Below, piece after piece: positions 44,783-57,559 of a stretch of DNA of 64,000 bases (position 1 is the first letter of the stretch; the number at the start of each line of letters is the position of its first letter). Source of the DNA: Diospyros lotus (Eukaryota > Streptophyta > Magnoliopsida > Ericales > Ebenaceae); NCBI RefSeq assembly GCF_014633365.1, contig NC_068347.1, positions 18,498,433-18,562,432 of the forward strand. The letters are read 5' to 3'. Below the pieces are notes generated by a model that had not been told where the DNA came from, ran no database searches, and worked only from the letters and a program-made list of their open reading frames with translations. Made by a program: the position numbers and the translations under genes.

Positions 44783-45678
44783 GAGGGTATTTATAGGCGT
44801 CAAGGACTATGCCACATGTCAAAGAAGGACACATAGCACACGTGTGTGCCTGGACTTTTCTAGCAAGACACCTAGCTCTTTAGATCTACAGATAAAGGTT
44901 GGAAGGCTTGAAAGTACCTTCAAGGACCTGAAGCCCTGAAGAGTATCCTTCTATAGGTGTTCCCTCAAAGACCCTGAGGACACTTTAGCTCTTCAGAATT
45001 TAGGGGTTCTTTAACCTAAAGACTCGAAGAGTCTTCAGGGTTAATAGATGCTTAGCCAAGCTTACCCGAAAGATTCTTCGAGGTCTTTCGGGTCTTCGAC
45101 CTTCTTTGTTGACTCTTAGGGTATGTTTGGTTGTCCCACAACAATGGATCCTCATTCTTGGCTTTGGCTGCAAGGTAAAAGGAAGAGTATGTATATCTTT
45201 AGGTTTTGAATTTCCCAAAGATAGGTACTCAAATGTGTTAGGTTTGAAGAAAGAATTTTGAATGACTTCATGTTACACATCGAAAAAGGAAGAAGACATC
45301 TCCGGATGCCTAGGCTCACATTTGCGTAATGATTACATGATGGTTTGAATTTCAAAGGTAAGGCCATAAATAGTGGTGGTCCCTTGTGGGTCACACCTTT
45401 TGTCCTTTACCTACTTGAAGAGTCGCTAGCACCTGAAGCACTTGAAGAATCTTCCAACTATGAAGACTTATTCTAACTATTCGGACTGTGACTTAAAAAC
45501 TCCTTCAAAGACTTCTTCAATGAGGCATCTCTTCGAAAGAATACTTTTCCAAAGACATTTTTTAATACCAAAGGTAATTAAGTATGGCCTCTTCCATGAA
45601 AGGGTATATTTAGGGCTTCTAGGATACTTATATCTCCTAGACTACAACTGTTAATTTTGAGGAGTAGGGATGTTACAA
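44783..45678 (-). repeat. Gypsy-type LTR fragment, host of Gypsy-3
   Basis: Read on the minus strand it begins TGTAACATCCC at 45678, a usual gypsy LTR start, and runs left to the Gypsy-3 junction. A minus-strand CTATAAATACCC at 44787-44798 would be its TATA box, so Gypsy-3 entered beside it. The part beyond is not recognised left of Gypsy-3. Short frames in it look random. Confidence 0.55.
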
Positions 45679-45995
45679 GTTACGCATGTGTGTTTAGCAT
45701 CCTCGTTTCGTGGTTATCGTGAAAACCAAAGAAGAAGGATTTTATCGCAACAATTGAAAGGGCTATCGTGGCTATCGATATTGACAACCTAAGCTGCACC
45801 CAAATGGTTGGGTGGTGTTGACAAGATTTTTTATTTTAAGCAAATTGCTTGGAGTAGAACCTACAATCGATCTGTTCAAATATTTTATCGTGTCCAAACC
45901 ATAAAAGGGGAGAATGAGTTTGTAGCTCTACAAAATACGAATAATAAGGTCAAAATTTTAAAAGGTAGACAATTTTGAAACTAGATGGCTAGTGG
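45679..45995. other. Unassigned sequence, left of solo LTR
   Basis: It joins 51351 when the solo LTR is ignored. A weak frame (about VDKIFYFKQIAWSRTYNRS) is visible but matches no family I recognise. It could be an old element or gene remnant. Confidence 0.25.
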
Positions 45996-48900
45996 TGTAA
46001 CACCCTGCCTTACACGGGTCCGTCACTATAAGGGAATTCCCAGGAATCTTTTTTTTTTTTCAAGTTCATCATGCATGGTGCATCAAGAACAATCGTCACA
46101 TGCTTTAATAGGCCCGATACACACGACGGTCCAACGAGCAATCCTTACAGGCACACAAGACCGTGGCACCCACTGTAACACCCCGCTTTTCCAGAGAGCA
46201 TCACTATGCTAGAGCCCACCATATAAATACACATTCTTTTTCCATTATACATTTCTTAAACTTCAAATACCGTATTTCAAAGAGAAACCCCCCAACATAT
46301 CATTACAAATGCGGAAGCGATAATCGAAACCTGATATGGTACATTTACTTTAATCATAACATAAGAATCTGTACCATAGTTAAACCTCATATTTGTAACA
46401 GCCTTAATACATGGAGACTCGATTCCCGAGGTAACAACTAAACACCTCAAGTGTAATCAAATGATACCTCAAACATACATTAACATTTCTCAACTTAACT
46501 GAAACATATCTGAATCTTCATGAACAAATAAAATACCGGAACCACATGTTAAATCCACCGGACACATCACCCCGTGCCATCATATCTTAATGACCTCTTT
46601 GCTTAAACTGCAAGTCTCAATTGGAACGTTGAATATTCCAGGGGTATAACCCAAGTTAGATGATGAATCATCTAAGTAAGAGAACAATAAACATATTTCG
46701 TGCATGAATGAAAAATGCAAAATGTCATTTTTCATATCATTTCGGTTTGAGTCGACCGCACCCAACTGCTGCTCCCCATTTTTACAACTTCCTTACCAGG
46801 CCGAGGTGTATGGGTGCACCCTTGGTAGAGCAGTGGTGCTAGTCCATAATACCAAACCCTTATACGATGCATGATCAATAATATCAGCGTGAACATATAC
46901 ACATTTCATCATCAATACATGTAAATGCAATCTACATGATATATTCACATCAAGGCATGACAACATGATAAAATCATTTACTTAAAATCGGATTTTGGGT
47001 TGAACCACTTACAAACCAAGCATTTTTCATAAAACTAAATCTAGTTTGGAAGTACCACTTACCTTGCAAAAAGACAATTTTGCCCCTAGCGTAGGTTTTT
47101 TGCCTCAAAATTTGCATTGGATTTCCAATCATACTCAATTATGAACCTTAACGTACCTTGGGTATCATAATTATTTAAAAAAATCATATTTCTAATTTTC
47201 TTCAATTTTCCTAATTTCTCCCATTTCCTCCTATTATTTCCTCAAGATTATGAAATAAATACTTTCTCATAAAATTTTCTCAATTTCTCTTCATAATAAT
47301 TCCTAAAACAATATTCCTAAGCCCCAGAAATTTTCTCATAATTTTAAGAATCCATGTTCTATTTTTTTCTCATTTTCTCTTTGGTTTCCAAGCATCTATT
47401 GTCTCAAAAATCCATAATAAATACAAATCATGTATTTTTCTTCCAATTTCATCATCGACAATACTAAAATATTATTCTTGTATTTCTGGAATTTTTGAAG
47501 GAATTTTCGAAAGTGACTCACCTTTCCGTGGAGCGATTCAGTATTCTTTTATACTGCGATAAAGCCTCGATTTGCATATCCAGCAACGCCTTCTACTACA
47601 AATTTCCACACGAACTACTAAACCTAGCCTATAGGATTTTTTTTAGGAATTTTTGGTATTTTTCTCTATTTTCTTTCTTTCTTTTCTTATCTTTTTCTTT
47701 TTCTTTTTTCTTTTTCCTTCCTTCTTCTTCTTCCTCCTTCTTCCCTGCGCGACCTGCCATTGCTGCCACCTCTAGCTGGGCCTTCGCCGATCGCTTCGGC
47801 AGCCTGCTGCGCCGCCTCCGCCCGTCCCCGGCCTCCCGCGAACCACCGCCATCGTGGCCTACTCTGCCGCCGCCATGGCAACACCTAGCTACTGCAATAG
47901 TAGCTTCACGGCTGTCATAGCCGCTCCTCCGGCCTCTTCCAGCCTCCTCTGCACCACCTCGTGACCTCCTGTTGCTGCTCCGCTCGTGTGTCACCGCTGT
48001 TGACCAGCTGCTGCCTTGCTTCAGTTCGAGCTTGCATGTCAGCCATGGCCGTTTGGAGCTCACTGCCATGGTCGAGTTCGACCATCTCTCTCCCAAGCTC
48101 GGCCTCTACTTCAGCTACCAGGCACCGATCTCGCCATCTCTCGAGCTCTCGACTAAGCTCCCACGAGCTATCTTTTTCTCTCTCTCTGCCATAAGTTCTT
48201 GTCCATTTGCTTTCATTTCTCCCCCTGTATTTTGCTTCCAATTTATAGGCATTTCTACTGCCTCAAGCCTGCCATGGCCATTCCTCAAGCCATCCCTCAT
48301 TGCGTAAAGATCACTCTACTGATAGCCACGATTTGGCAGAGGCATGGCCACCATTTGCTGAGGTATAGGCACCCACACACGCGCACAGCTCGTACATGCA
48401 TATATATATATAATTACATATTACATAATAAAATTACATATTTAACTCCTAATTTATATCTATTTCACTTAAAAAATTCTCTAATCACAATCATATCCTC
48501 AAACATCAAATTAATTGATAATACGATAATGAAAATTTAAAATTAATAACTTAAAGTTTACTCGATAAGGACAATTTCTCCTTTACACCCTTACAGAACC
48601 CTTGTTTTATCCCGAAACCACTCTAGGGTTGATCCCTACAAAAAATCAAAGCCCCCTTAGGCTTTCGTTGACTTCCCGAAAGTCCTCTACGACAATTCGA
48701 TTTTGTAGTCTAAATAGCAGTTGTATTTTAGCTGTACCAAAAATCATTCCTGATTCGATTTCTTTCGATACCATAAATCCAATCTCGAAACGTTCATCAA
48801 TACCATATCATTTTTCTTAGACATTTAAGCTCCAAGACACTCCCTGCAGTCGATTCGGTACTGATAACTACTATCAAACCAATTTTTTGGTATTCTAAAC

Positions 48901-51350
48901 TTACTTAAATTACGTGGCAACCTCACGAAAATATGGGTTCTTACACCCGTGGTGACTCTAAGAATAATCTTCACATACACACAAGACCCTGGAAACCCCT
49001 GTCTTGTCCGTTTAACTAACAAGATCAATAACCTTAAACTAAACGAGTCATAGTATTACACAGCAGATATAATAACATCAAAATACTATGGCCTACCACG
49101 AGATTTATACATAGTATTTCCATATCAAAATACGTATTACAATGTTACAAATTGATAATAACACTATCACGCGATTGTTTATACATATATCAAAATAAGT
49201 ACCATCACCTCAAAATGATACAACAGCTATCACACTAAACACCGTTAGCCCTCAACTGACCACGTCCTCGCCTTCGTAGCAGTCCCTGGCAGGAATGTTG
49301 AATGTTCTAGGGGCATAACCCAAATTAGATGATAAAACATCTAAGTGATGGCATGATACAGCTTACTAAATGAATGAATAACACACGATTATGAAATATA
49401 CAGACAACAACAACATGCAACACGTCTAACTTGAGAAATCTCCCTAGCATACTCAATCTCCCGTGGAAAATCCATTCCACACACCATTCGGATTGACCTT
49501 GTCGTGACATACTTAACCCCCGGGTGCCCATCCACATCACCCGATCACCCGGATTAACATTGTCCCATTCTCAAGAAAACCCCATCCTGTCCCCCCCCCC
49601 CCTAAACATAACAATGATATAAAATCAACACCTCGGTGATATGAAAAATCACACGCCATCCACTGACTCTTTCATAAGTAAAGACAGTTGATGCAATATA
49701 CCACATGTTTAATATGCATACAATGCCACAAAACATATAAGTAAAACGCTAACACGAAACTTCCGAAGTTCTCGAAGGTATAACGACTCACTAGAACTGG
49801 TCCAAACGCATGCAACCTAAGCTCGGAAGAGTAGAACCGCTCACCTGAACTCACTACACACACACACACACACATCAAAACACTCTCAAGACAAAGGGTA
49901 AGACTGGAATCGAACTACTCACCTTAATTCAGAAAAGATGATTTTTACCTCGAAAAATGTGTCACACCTCGATAGTCATGCAATCCTTTCCCCTAAAGGT
50001 CAAAGTATCTCCTGTTTACCTTCGTGACTATAGAAATTAATATTTCTATTTTTTCCATAATTTTCTCAATTTTCCTTATTTTTCTCTATTTTTCCAAACC
50101 TTTCTTTCTTACAAAAATCCATAATAAATTCCTAACACCTAATTTCACCAAATATTTTTACACAAGATAATCCTAAAATATTTTTCCATAAATACTAAAA
50201 TTAATTTCGGGAAAAACCTGTACATCACGCGCCCTCAGGCATCGGGTGAGTGGCTGAGAGTAAAGTCCGCGCGTGCATACACGTGGGCTATCTTCTCCGA
50301 CAACGGTCGGTTGCGATGATCTCCGATGGCCAAACTGATTGCACCGCCTTGAATCCCTCCTTGAGGCGACCCTAGGGGTGTCCTTAAACACTGAAAAAAA
50401 TCATCAAAAAAGCCCTTAAAGGCCGGTTTTAGGTGCAGCTTCGGTAACTCCCAATTTTTCGGCTTGCTTCTTAAAACCCTATGAAACCTATGCCAAACTC
50501 TCCCAAATTCTCCAAAAATGCTTCCCACAACTCAAAGACGAAAGCCTCTTATCCCTAAAGCTCGATTCAAGCTAAAACATGATCGATTTCTTCAATTTTT
50601 TATTTTAAACCCTCAGCCCTCAACCCCTTTTATACCCATTTTCGACGTAGAAAACCACCAAATATTGGTGTTCTTATCCCTTAAGCACCAAATCAAGCTT
50701 CTTAATGATTCAAATAGCCCTAAATCATGAAATAAAGCCTTCAAAAAATTTGGCTGAATCGGGAATCACATCCGCCATAAATTTCAATCAAATCTCTGTC
50801 GATCTCAACCAATGGCCATCCCCAAACACTTCATCATCACCTGGAGGCCATCCCCGAGCCTCCAGGTGACCTTTCCGACGCCCAAGGTAGCTGGCTAGCT
50901 GCTAAAGGCTACTAATCGATTTCCCACCTAAAAATTTTATTTTTTTGCACTTTTACCCCCCAAATAATTTCTAACTACATTTCACCCCTTTCCTTGATAC
51001 CCTTGGACTTTCCATCAATTCCACTACGACCTACAAGTTCCAAACTATTCATTTCCCTCAATAATTTCCAAAAAATTCATCGTTTTAACCTTTCTCGAGC
51101 AATTTAGATTTTCTGCACTTTGGCCTAGATGCCCCTAATTATGCATTTTCGACCCCAAACCTTCGCGAATCTCTTGGTTTTGTCAAATCCTACTTATTTG
51201 GGCAACTTTACCTTTCTTGACTTACTTTGACATGGACGCTTGCCTTTCGTTCATGTTTTGGATATTACATATTGGCTCGAAACTTTGATAAACTTCATTT
51301 TGACCCCATAACTTCAAAAATACCTTTGATATTGAATATAGGGTATTACA
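45996..51350 (-). repeat. Solo gypsy-type LTR containing another solo LTR
   Basis: Termini are TGTAACACCC and GGGTATTACA, with a perfect AGTGG duplication (45991-45995 and 51351-51355). It belongs to the same family as 14620-16882. Subtracting the nested LTR leaves about 2.6 kb. A minus-strand TATA box (GGTATAAAAGGGG) near 50630 gives the orientation. It also holds a TAGATG/CATCTA inverted repeat near 49330 and a poly-C run at about 49590-49602. Confidence 0.9.
46174..48945 (-). repeat. Nested solo gypsy-type LTR
   Basis: It starts TGTAACACCCC, ends TTCTTACA, is 2772 bp long and is related to its host LTR. Flanks are CCCAC (46169-46173) and CCCGT (48946-48950), a duplication with two transitions. 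A minus-strand CTATAAATTGG (about 48240) is the likely TATA box. A 500-base section (47690-48200) is unusually GC-rich and produces overlapping frames on both strands, none with a recognisable domain. Confidence 0.8.
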
Positions 51351-52942
51351 AGTGGTCTAGCCTCCCTAATTTGGAAGGCTCTTTAATTCCGGCACACAAG
51401 TGGATGAACATGAAGTTACTAATTAAAGGGCATCAAGCAAACATTGAGGTAAGGTGGATAGTGATCTACTCTTAGACAAGCGCCAAAATGAGGTAGGGTG
51501 GATAGCGATTGAGAGAAATGGGGGATGTGGATGTTGGCCTATCAAATCCACCAACCCAAGATACTAGGACTTCCAAGCTAATAAAACCCAAGAAGGTCGC
51601 TCCCCAAGGATCTTGCATAATGGAAGAAGAAAAAGATGATGAAAAGAAAGATAAGAGTAGCGAAAATAAAGAAATGGATGTAGTAAGAGATGGGGATGAA
51701 GTAGGAGAGGAAGAAAAGGAAGGATACGAAGGGGAGACAGACTCTGATGGTTCCTACCTCGCCTTGTCTTTTCTTTTTACTTAACTTCTTTTGCTTCTTT
51801 GTTTTAAGGCAATGTATTAATGGTGATTTTTGTTTGTCATTTGCAAAAATGTAGCAATTCCAACGTATCAGCATAGCCAAAATGGCTAAGGCCACCAAGC
51901 TAGCCTAGGAAGCCCATGAACAAGAAGAAAGGCAATGACAACTGGAGCAGCTTCAACAATAGTAGCCATCATAACCTATAGATGCCTCACATCTTGAAGA
52001 GACTAAAGAAAGAGAGGTGCCTCTCGCTCAAACAGGCAAAAGAGTTAGGATAGAAGGAGTGGGTATGGGTGGTGCAAGAACCCTAGTGGAACTACTAATG
52101 GTCGAATCGCTCGACCTTTCACCAATTATTCTTCCTGTAATGCCCCCATCATCGCAGGCCTTTGGATACATCTATGATCAAGGTGAGCTGCTTGACCCAC
52201 CTTCTCATTAAGTCCGAGCACGCAAGCAACCTTAGTGATGACCAAGGCCGAGGCTATGGTAGGAGCAGAAGTCGAGGAGGAAAGTGAAGGATTATGCTAA
52301 CACTTGGAGTATCAATGCAAGGGTTTTACCATTTTTCAAAAAAATAAAAATAAAACTCATACAAATACGCAGAAGAAATAAATCAAGACCACTTTGCAAG
52401 ACTTGGTATCAGGGACCATATGAAAAACAAATCAAAACCAACCCATAGGGAGTTTAGTAGTATACCTCATTGGTTGTTCCGATACCGATAAAGAGGCTGA
52501 ACGTCTTCCCGTGGAAAGGATAGCTCTAAGCATCTCTTTCGAACAATCCAATTATTTTATATAGCTTACCGGTTAACCAAACCAACCCCCAAAAGCACGA
52601 TGGGCCTAGTTAGTCCACGCTTCGAGAGGAGATTGAATCCTGCAACTTAGCCTATGTGCTAGCTAAGCTAATTGCAGGAGATGAAATCTATTGGGTTCAA
52701 AAGGAAATCCTAAGTCCAATAAACTCTTTGTTAGATTGGTATTGCTACATTGGCAATGGGAATTCAATGAGCAAATGGGGAGCAAGAGGTGAAGGTTTCA
52801 ACAGTCTGAATGAATAGGAAAATGCTCTGAGATAAGAGAGAATTGGGCATAAAAAACAAGCAAGAAAAAGGCTTAGGCATTTCTCTTCTTCACCTTTTAT
52901 ATATGAACCCTAAAACCTTAATATCTCCAAGACGGATAAAAC
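51351..52942. other. Unassigned, weakly coding stretch
   Basis: It continues 45679-45995. One frame of 91 codons (51509-51784) is acidic and lysine-rich (EEEKDDEKKDKSSENKEM). Another stretch (51870-52210) reads with several stops (ETKEREVPLAQTGKRVRIE, then LVELLMVESLDLSPIILPV). No domain is recognised. It may be an extra frame or gag remnant of an old retroelement. 52240-52942 shows nothing I can name. Confidence 0.25.
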
Positions 52943-53442
52943 TGTAACACCCAGTGTTACCGGTGTTAAGAGAATGAGAAAGGGAGTCGAAAAACTTCCA
53001 AAAATACCCTTGAGAAGGTGTTGGATCCTTGAGAATGATGGTGTCCTATGAGAGGGGCATTTTGGTAATTTAGATAGTGAAGTCCAATAAAAGGGTATTT
53101 TGGTGAATTAAAAATAATTCCTATGTGGAATTAGGTATGTAAGTGAATTAAATCCCAATTTGATATTTATGTGGAGATATATGGGATTAATAAATTCACA
53201 AAGGGTATTTTGAGAATTTTGGAATCTATTTCCATAAAGGAATTTAATTATGGAAAATAGGGAAAATGGAGAATATGCAATTATTTGAGAAAATAATTAA
53301 TTTTCCCTAAAATAGTGAATTAATGTGGTAATGCCACATGGATGACCAAGATAAAGAATTGGAAGCCAAGTTTGTGTCTTAGAGTGACACTTGGCATAAT
53401 CTTGGAAATTTGAGAGAAATTATATATTAGAAATGTGGGAGC

Positions 53443-53475
<33 letters not shown>

Positions 53476-54753
53476 GATTTATGAGTTGGAGAAGGATTTA
53501 ATTAAATGCAAAAAGAAATGCTAATTGGTCTTTCAAACATTAAATGAGAGGCATGATTATATGGATTAAAGAAAATCCAAAAGAAAATGGTAAATGGTCA
53601 CCATTAATGCCTTGAAAAATATGAGATTTATTTAAATACATAAGAAAGTATTTATGTCTCTCAAGTGTGATGGTTATGAAAATGGTCTCAGTTAAGTAAA
53701 TGAGAAATAAATGGAAATTTCAAGAATCCAATGGAAGAGATGTATTCTTGAGAAAGAGAATTAATCCAAGGGTGGGGATTTAAAGAGAAGTAATGGCATG
53801 GATTGCCAACATATTAAAAGTGTGCTTTCTTTTAATGGTGGAGATGAAGTCTTGTAAAGGCAAAGGTAATCCAATGGGTGAGATTTAAAGGAAGGAAATG
53901 GCATGGATTGTGTTTCTTCCAAGAGAGATGTATTTAATCCAAAGAGATGGATGGTTGGGATTTTCTCTCAAAAAGCAATTGGAAATCAAAGGCTAAGATG
54001 AAGTCTTGAAATGGAGATTTCAAGACAAGAGTAGTATTTAAAGGGAAAGTAAGCCCTTGTCTCAAGTTTTGCCATTTCAAAGAGAGAAAGAAAGTGAGAG
54101 GAAGGAAAGAGTTGTCTTCCAAGGAGAAGAAAAGAGAAGAAAATGAAGGAAACAAAGTAAGTTTATTTCTTCCTTCTCTTTACTTTAATATGTTAGTATG
54201 TAAAGTAAGTGGTATGTTGGAATGTCATCCTAGATGGGAGAAGAGGATGGGGGAGCTCTCTTGAGAAGAGGATTTAAATCTTCAAAGAGAAGAATGTTAA
54301 GGTAAGGGATGACCCCATGTGGAGGAGGCCATGCATTGCATTGTAAGTAGGTTGCATAAACTTTTATGTATCTTTTTGTATGCTTTACTGGTTCATGAGA
54401 CCTATGGCCATGGGGGTGGGAAAGAAATGGTAGGTTGATGCCTCAAACCATGTTGGGTTGTGAGGATGGAATGACCTAACCATGCTTGCATGCATTTGCA
54501 ATTACATAGACTTGTTATGCTTTTATTTACTTTGCATATGCACTCTTACTGAGCTTTTGAGCTCATGAGGTTTGTTGGACCTCTTTGTAGGTGTTGAAAG
54601 CCTCATGGAAAAGGTGAAAATGGGAGAGAAATGGCTATGAGTGTTGAAGGCTAAAGTTGTGTAGCCTATGTATTTTAGTTGGTAATGTAAATAAATTGTA
54701 TTTTATTTTGATTTCATGTGTATGAAGCTTCCATGTTGTGTATGGTAGCTAAG

Positions 54754-56271
54754 TGTAATACCCGGTATTACATGGTATTGAAAATAAATAGATTTTTATT
54801 AATTTGGCAGGACCTCGGGTGGTCCGTGAAGGCCAAAAGTCAATTACGAGTAATTAATTAATAAAATTGCCGAATTGACGGCTGAGAGTGCCTCGGGACT
54901 TGGATGTCCAGGGAACAGGGCAAGGGATTGGTGAGCGTTTCGAGATGAGAATAGTGACGCTGTTGACGGTCCGACCGGGAATAATTTTCAGAATAAATTC
55001 TGTATAAGCCCGAGTGGGTGCTAATACCGAATAATTGGAGGGGACCTCCTGGAAGCTGAGGGAACCCTAGGGGTGGTTCGGTTTTCTGAGTAAGGCAACC
55101 CTTAAGTATTTTCGGGTCGAATTAAGGTCCCGTGCAGTCGTAGGAACGAATTGTGTAGTATTGGTTGGATTAAACCCTGTGTTGGGGTATTTGAAATTTT
55201 GTTAATGGATGATTTTGGGGATGTTCGGAGTAGTTGAGGGCATTAATTGAATGCCGGATGTTAATGGAGTTGGGGTTTTGTGTGTTTTACATCTAGGTTT
55301 GACCGGGGAGGCGGTGATCCTAGAGGAACTTGCGGTTCAGGCTGGAGTTCGTGCCGAAGCAGAGAAGAGGCTTCGAGCCAGGTAAGGGATGGCCCCATGT
55401 GGAGGTGGCCTTGTAAGTTGGTAAATATGCTTGATAATGTTTTTATGTTGCACTGGCATGTAGTGGTTATATCTTGTGTGATGCAAGAACTAGTGGACCT
55501 ATGGCCATAAGGAGGACTAGTGGTGGGGGCTGATAGGTTGATGCCTCAAACCTCGGAGGGTTGTGAGGATGTGTGAGCCTAGCCTCATTTGCATGCATTG
55601 GCATATATAAACATGATTATATTCATATTTACATGCATTTGCACCCTTATTGAGTCTTTATGACTCATGAGGTTTTACCTCATGTGTAGATGATGCAAGT
55701 CCGGATGCAAGCAGGGATGGCGCCGGGAGGCCGTTGAGGCAACTAGCTGAGTTGCCCGAGTTATGTATTTTTAATATTGCTTGTATGTAGCCAGGGGACG
55801 TGGTGTATGTATACCCTTGTGAGTAAAGGTCCGTGTTATTGAGCTTAAATGTATTTAATTGTTGTAATCACCATATTATGATAGATGATTGTGAGATTGC
55901 CTGTTGAATGTGGCATAGTCGGTAAAGCCAAGTTTCGGACCGAGTCAAGATCAGCAAGGTATGTTCTCATAAATCCCCAATACTCAGCGAAGTGTTTGTA
56001 TGCTAGCTTTGTGCCTGGGTCACCTCTGGCTTGCTATAGGGTGAGCTGAAGAGAGGTGAAGCTCACTCAGGTTTCGGGTCTTGGTCCGCTGGATTTTTCT
56101 TATTTGAGTTGGGACCGATTCCTGAGTGGAGCGAAGGGAAGGACGAAGCCTAGTTCCCACCTAGGGCGTTTCCTGTTGAAACATAGTCCGACCCTTCAGT
56201 TGTGGTTGTCGGGTGAGTAATCTGGTCGATTATTTACCGGTGGCGCCCGTAAGTGGGAGCGGGTCGTTACA
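54754..56271 (+). repeat. Nested solo gypsy-type LTR
   Basis: It starts TGTAATACCC, ends GGGTCGTTACA and has a perfect CTAAG duplication (54749-54753 and 56272-56276). It is 1518 bp and a shorter relative of its host LTR. A pair of perfect hairpins lies at 55650-55686 (TGAGTC/GACTCA, then CATGAGGT/ACCTCATG). Confidence 0.9.
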
Positions 56272-56459
56272 CTAAGAGAGGGACAATTTTTGATATGCTG
56301 AGGTATGTTGTAATAAATAAAAAAAAGAAGGGTTTTCTTTGTGAAATAAGGCTTTGGAATGAGAAAAGTGGAGGATTTAATGCAAATTAAGGGTTTTAGA
56401 TTTCTAGACATTTTTGGGTTAGAAGGCCCAAGAAAAAAAAGAAAAAAAAAAGAAAAGAA

Positions 56460-56710
56460 GTGAAAATGGCAGTAGCAGGCAGCAGGGCGCGCGGGCGCGC
56501 GCTGGGCCACGCCGGTGCGCGCGTGGGTGCGCACTGGGGGCGAGCGCGGACGCGCTTAGGCAGCAACACGAAGGCGCGCGTGGGCGGCCACAGGCAGTCG
56601 CGTAGAGGCGCGGGCGTGCGGCCCTGCTCGGAGGCGCGCGCGCGCAAGCGTGCGGCCCCGTGCGGGCGAGCGCGACTCGCGCTGCAAGCGCATCGCGGGG
56701 CCCCGTGAGT
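56460..56710. repeat. CpG-rich block in the LTR
   Basis: About 250 bases are dominated by GCGCGC, GCGGGCG and similar words, with very many intact CpG pairs, in a window otherwise poor in CpG. The corresponding part of the older LTR (about 18010-18160) shows CpG mostly decayed to TpG or CpA. It yields alanine/arginine-rich frames in all phases that are not genes. Confidence 0.8.
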
Positions 56711-57208
56711 GCCAGCGGGTCCCATTGGCCAAATTTTTTTAAAATTTGGAATTTTATGGAATTAAAGGGCAATTCTGAATTGATTTTTTGGGCCCCGGAG
56801 GAACTTTCAAATATCAGGATTTTTCAGGCATTTTGGAGAATGATGCCGAAATTTGGAAATTTGAAAATTATGAGTTTTTCATCCAAAAATTGGTAATCCA
56901 TCAATGGATTGATTTAAATGGTGATTTTGCATGGAGCCCGATAAAATTCTCGGATGGAGAAAGAATTAAAATAAATAAGAAAATGGCGGTTGGGCATTTT
57001 CATGAGTTTTCTTTTAATCAAATGCGGTGTGGTTGAAGCCCAATTCTGCTAGTGAATCTTGGGGTTGAGGGAAGGGAAAGACGATCCTAGTTCCCACCTA
57101 GGGCGTGTCCTCTGGAAACATGGTCCACCCTTCACCTAAGGCAGGGCAGGTGGACAATTCGGGTAATTGTTCATAAGTAACACCCGTAAGTGGGAGCGGG
57201 GCGTTACA

Positions 57209-57545
57209 GCCATCTAGGAGATAGAGAAGGGATAAGACTAAGGGAGGAGATGCATGCCCCAGGCAAGCTATCCTCCCATTGTCCTTCTCTTCCATGCATC
57301 CCCTACAGAAATAGTTGAAGAAACAACAAAATGAACGTATCAACTCGACCCTTTCTTTTAGAAATGACCGACTAGTTTCTAAGAAACGATTGATTAAATT
57401 GCAAGGCCCAGTCGATCAATTTTCAACCTATCAAATAGTTTGGCCATAAGTCGATTGACCGCTTTCAAGGTCGTTCAACCAGTTTTGTTCCCTGGTTTTA
57501 AGTTTCTATAAATTGCATCTAGGCCCACTGCTCTATGTGTTTGGA
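57209..57545 (+). repeat. Probable copia LTR fragment
   Basis: It contains a group of TCGA-centred words (GACCGACTAG, AGTCGATCAA, AGTCGATTGACC; about 57330-57480) followed by TATAAATTGC at about 57506. This is the same arrangement as in the other copia LTRs of the window. Neither end is defined. Confidence 0.4.
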
Positions 57546-57559
57546 TTTTTAGTGAGACC

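Larger units (their letters stand above)
52943..57208 (+). repeat. Gypsy-type LTR of the Gypsy-2 family with nested LTR
   Basis: It starts TGTAACACCC and ends GGGGCGTTACA, like the reverse of 17338-20051. It shares with that LTR a hairpin pair (54550-54592) and the GC-rich block near its end. Without the nested LTR (54754-56271 plus duplication) it is about 2.7 kb, the same as the Gypsy-2 LTR. The 5-bp flanks do not match (AAAAC, GCCAT), so it may be a recombined solo LTR or one end of a deleted element. Confidence 0.7.

Noticed and set aside
47629..48241. Overlapping long frames on both strands
   Set aside because: They arise from a GC-rich LTR section without stops. No domain is recognisable and both strands are equally open.
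51509..51784. 91-codon acidic protein gene
   Set aside because: Low complexity, no domain, and surrounding sequence looks like a decayed repeat. Kept only as an unassigned stretch.
52400..52416. Possible primer binding site (TTGGTATCAGGGACC)
   Set aside because: It deviates from the tRNA-Met complement in the second half, and no LTR end precedes it.
56396..56772. Alanine/arginine-rich frames in a GC-rich block
   Set aside because: CpG-rich low-complexity LTR sequence is open in all phases on both strands.
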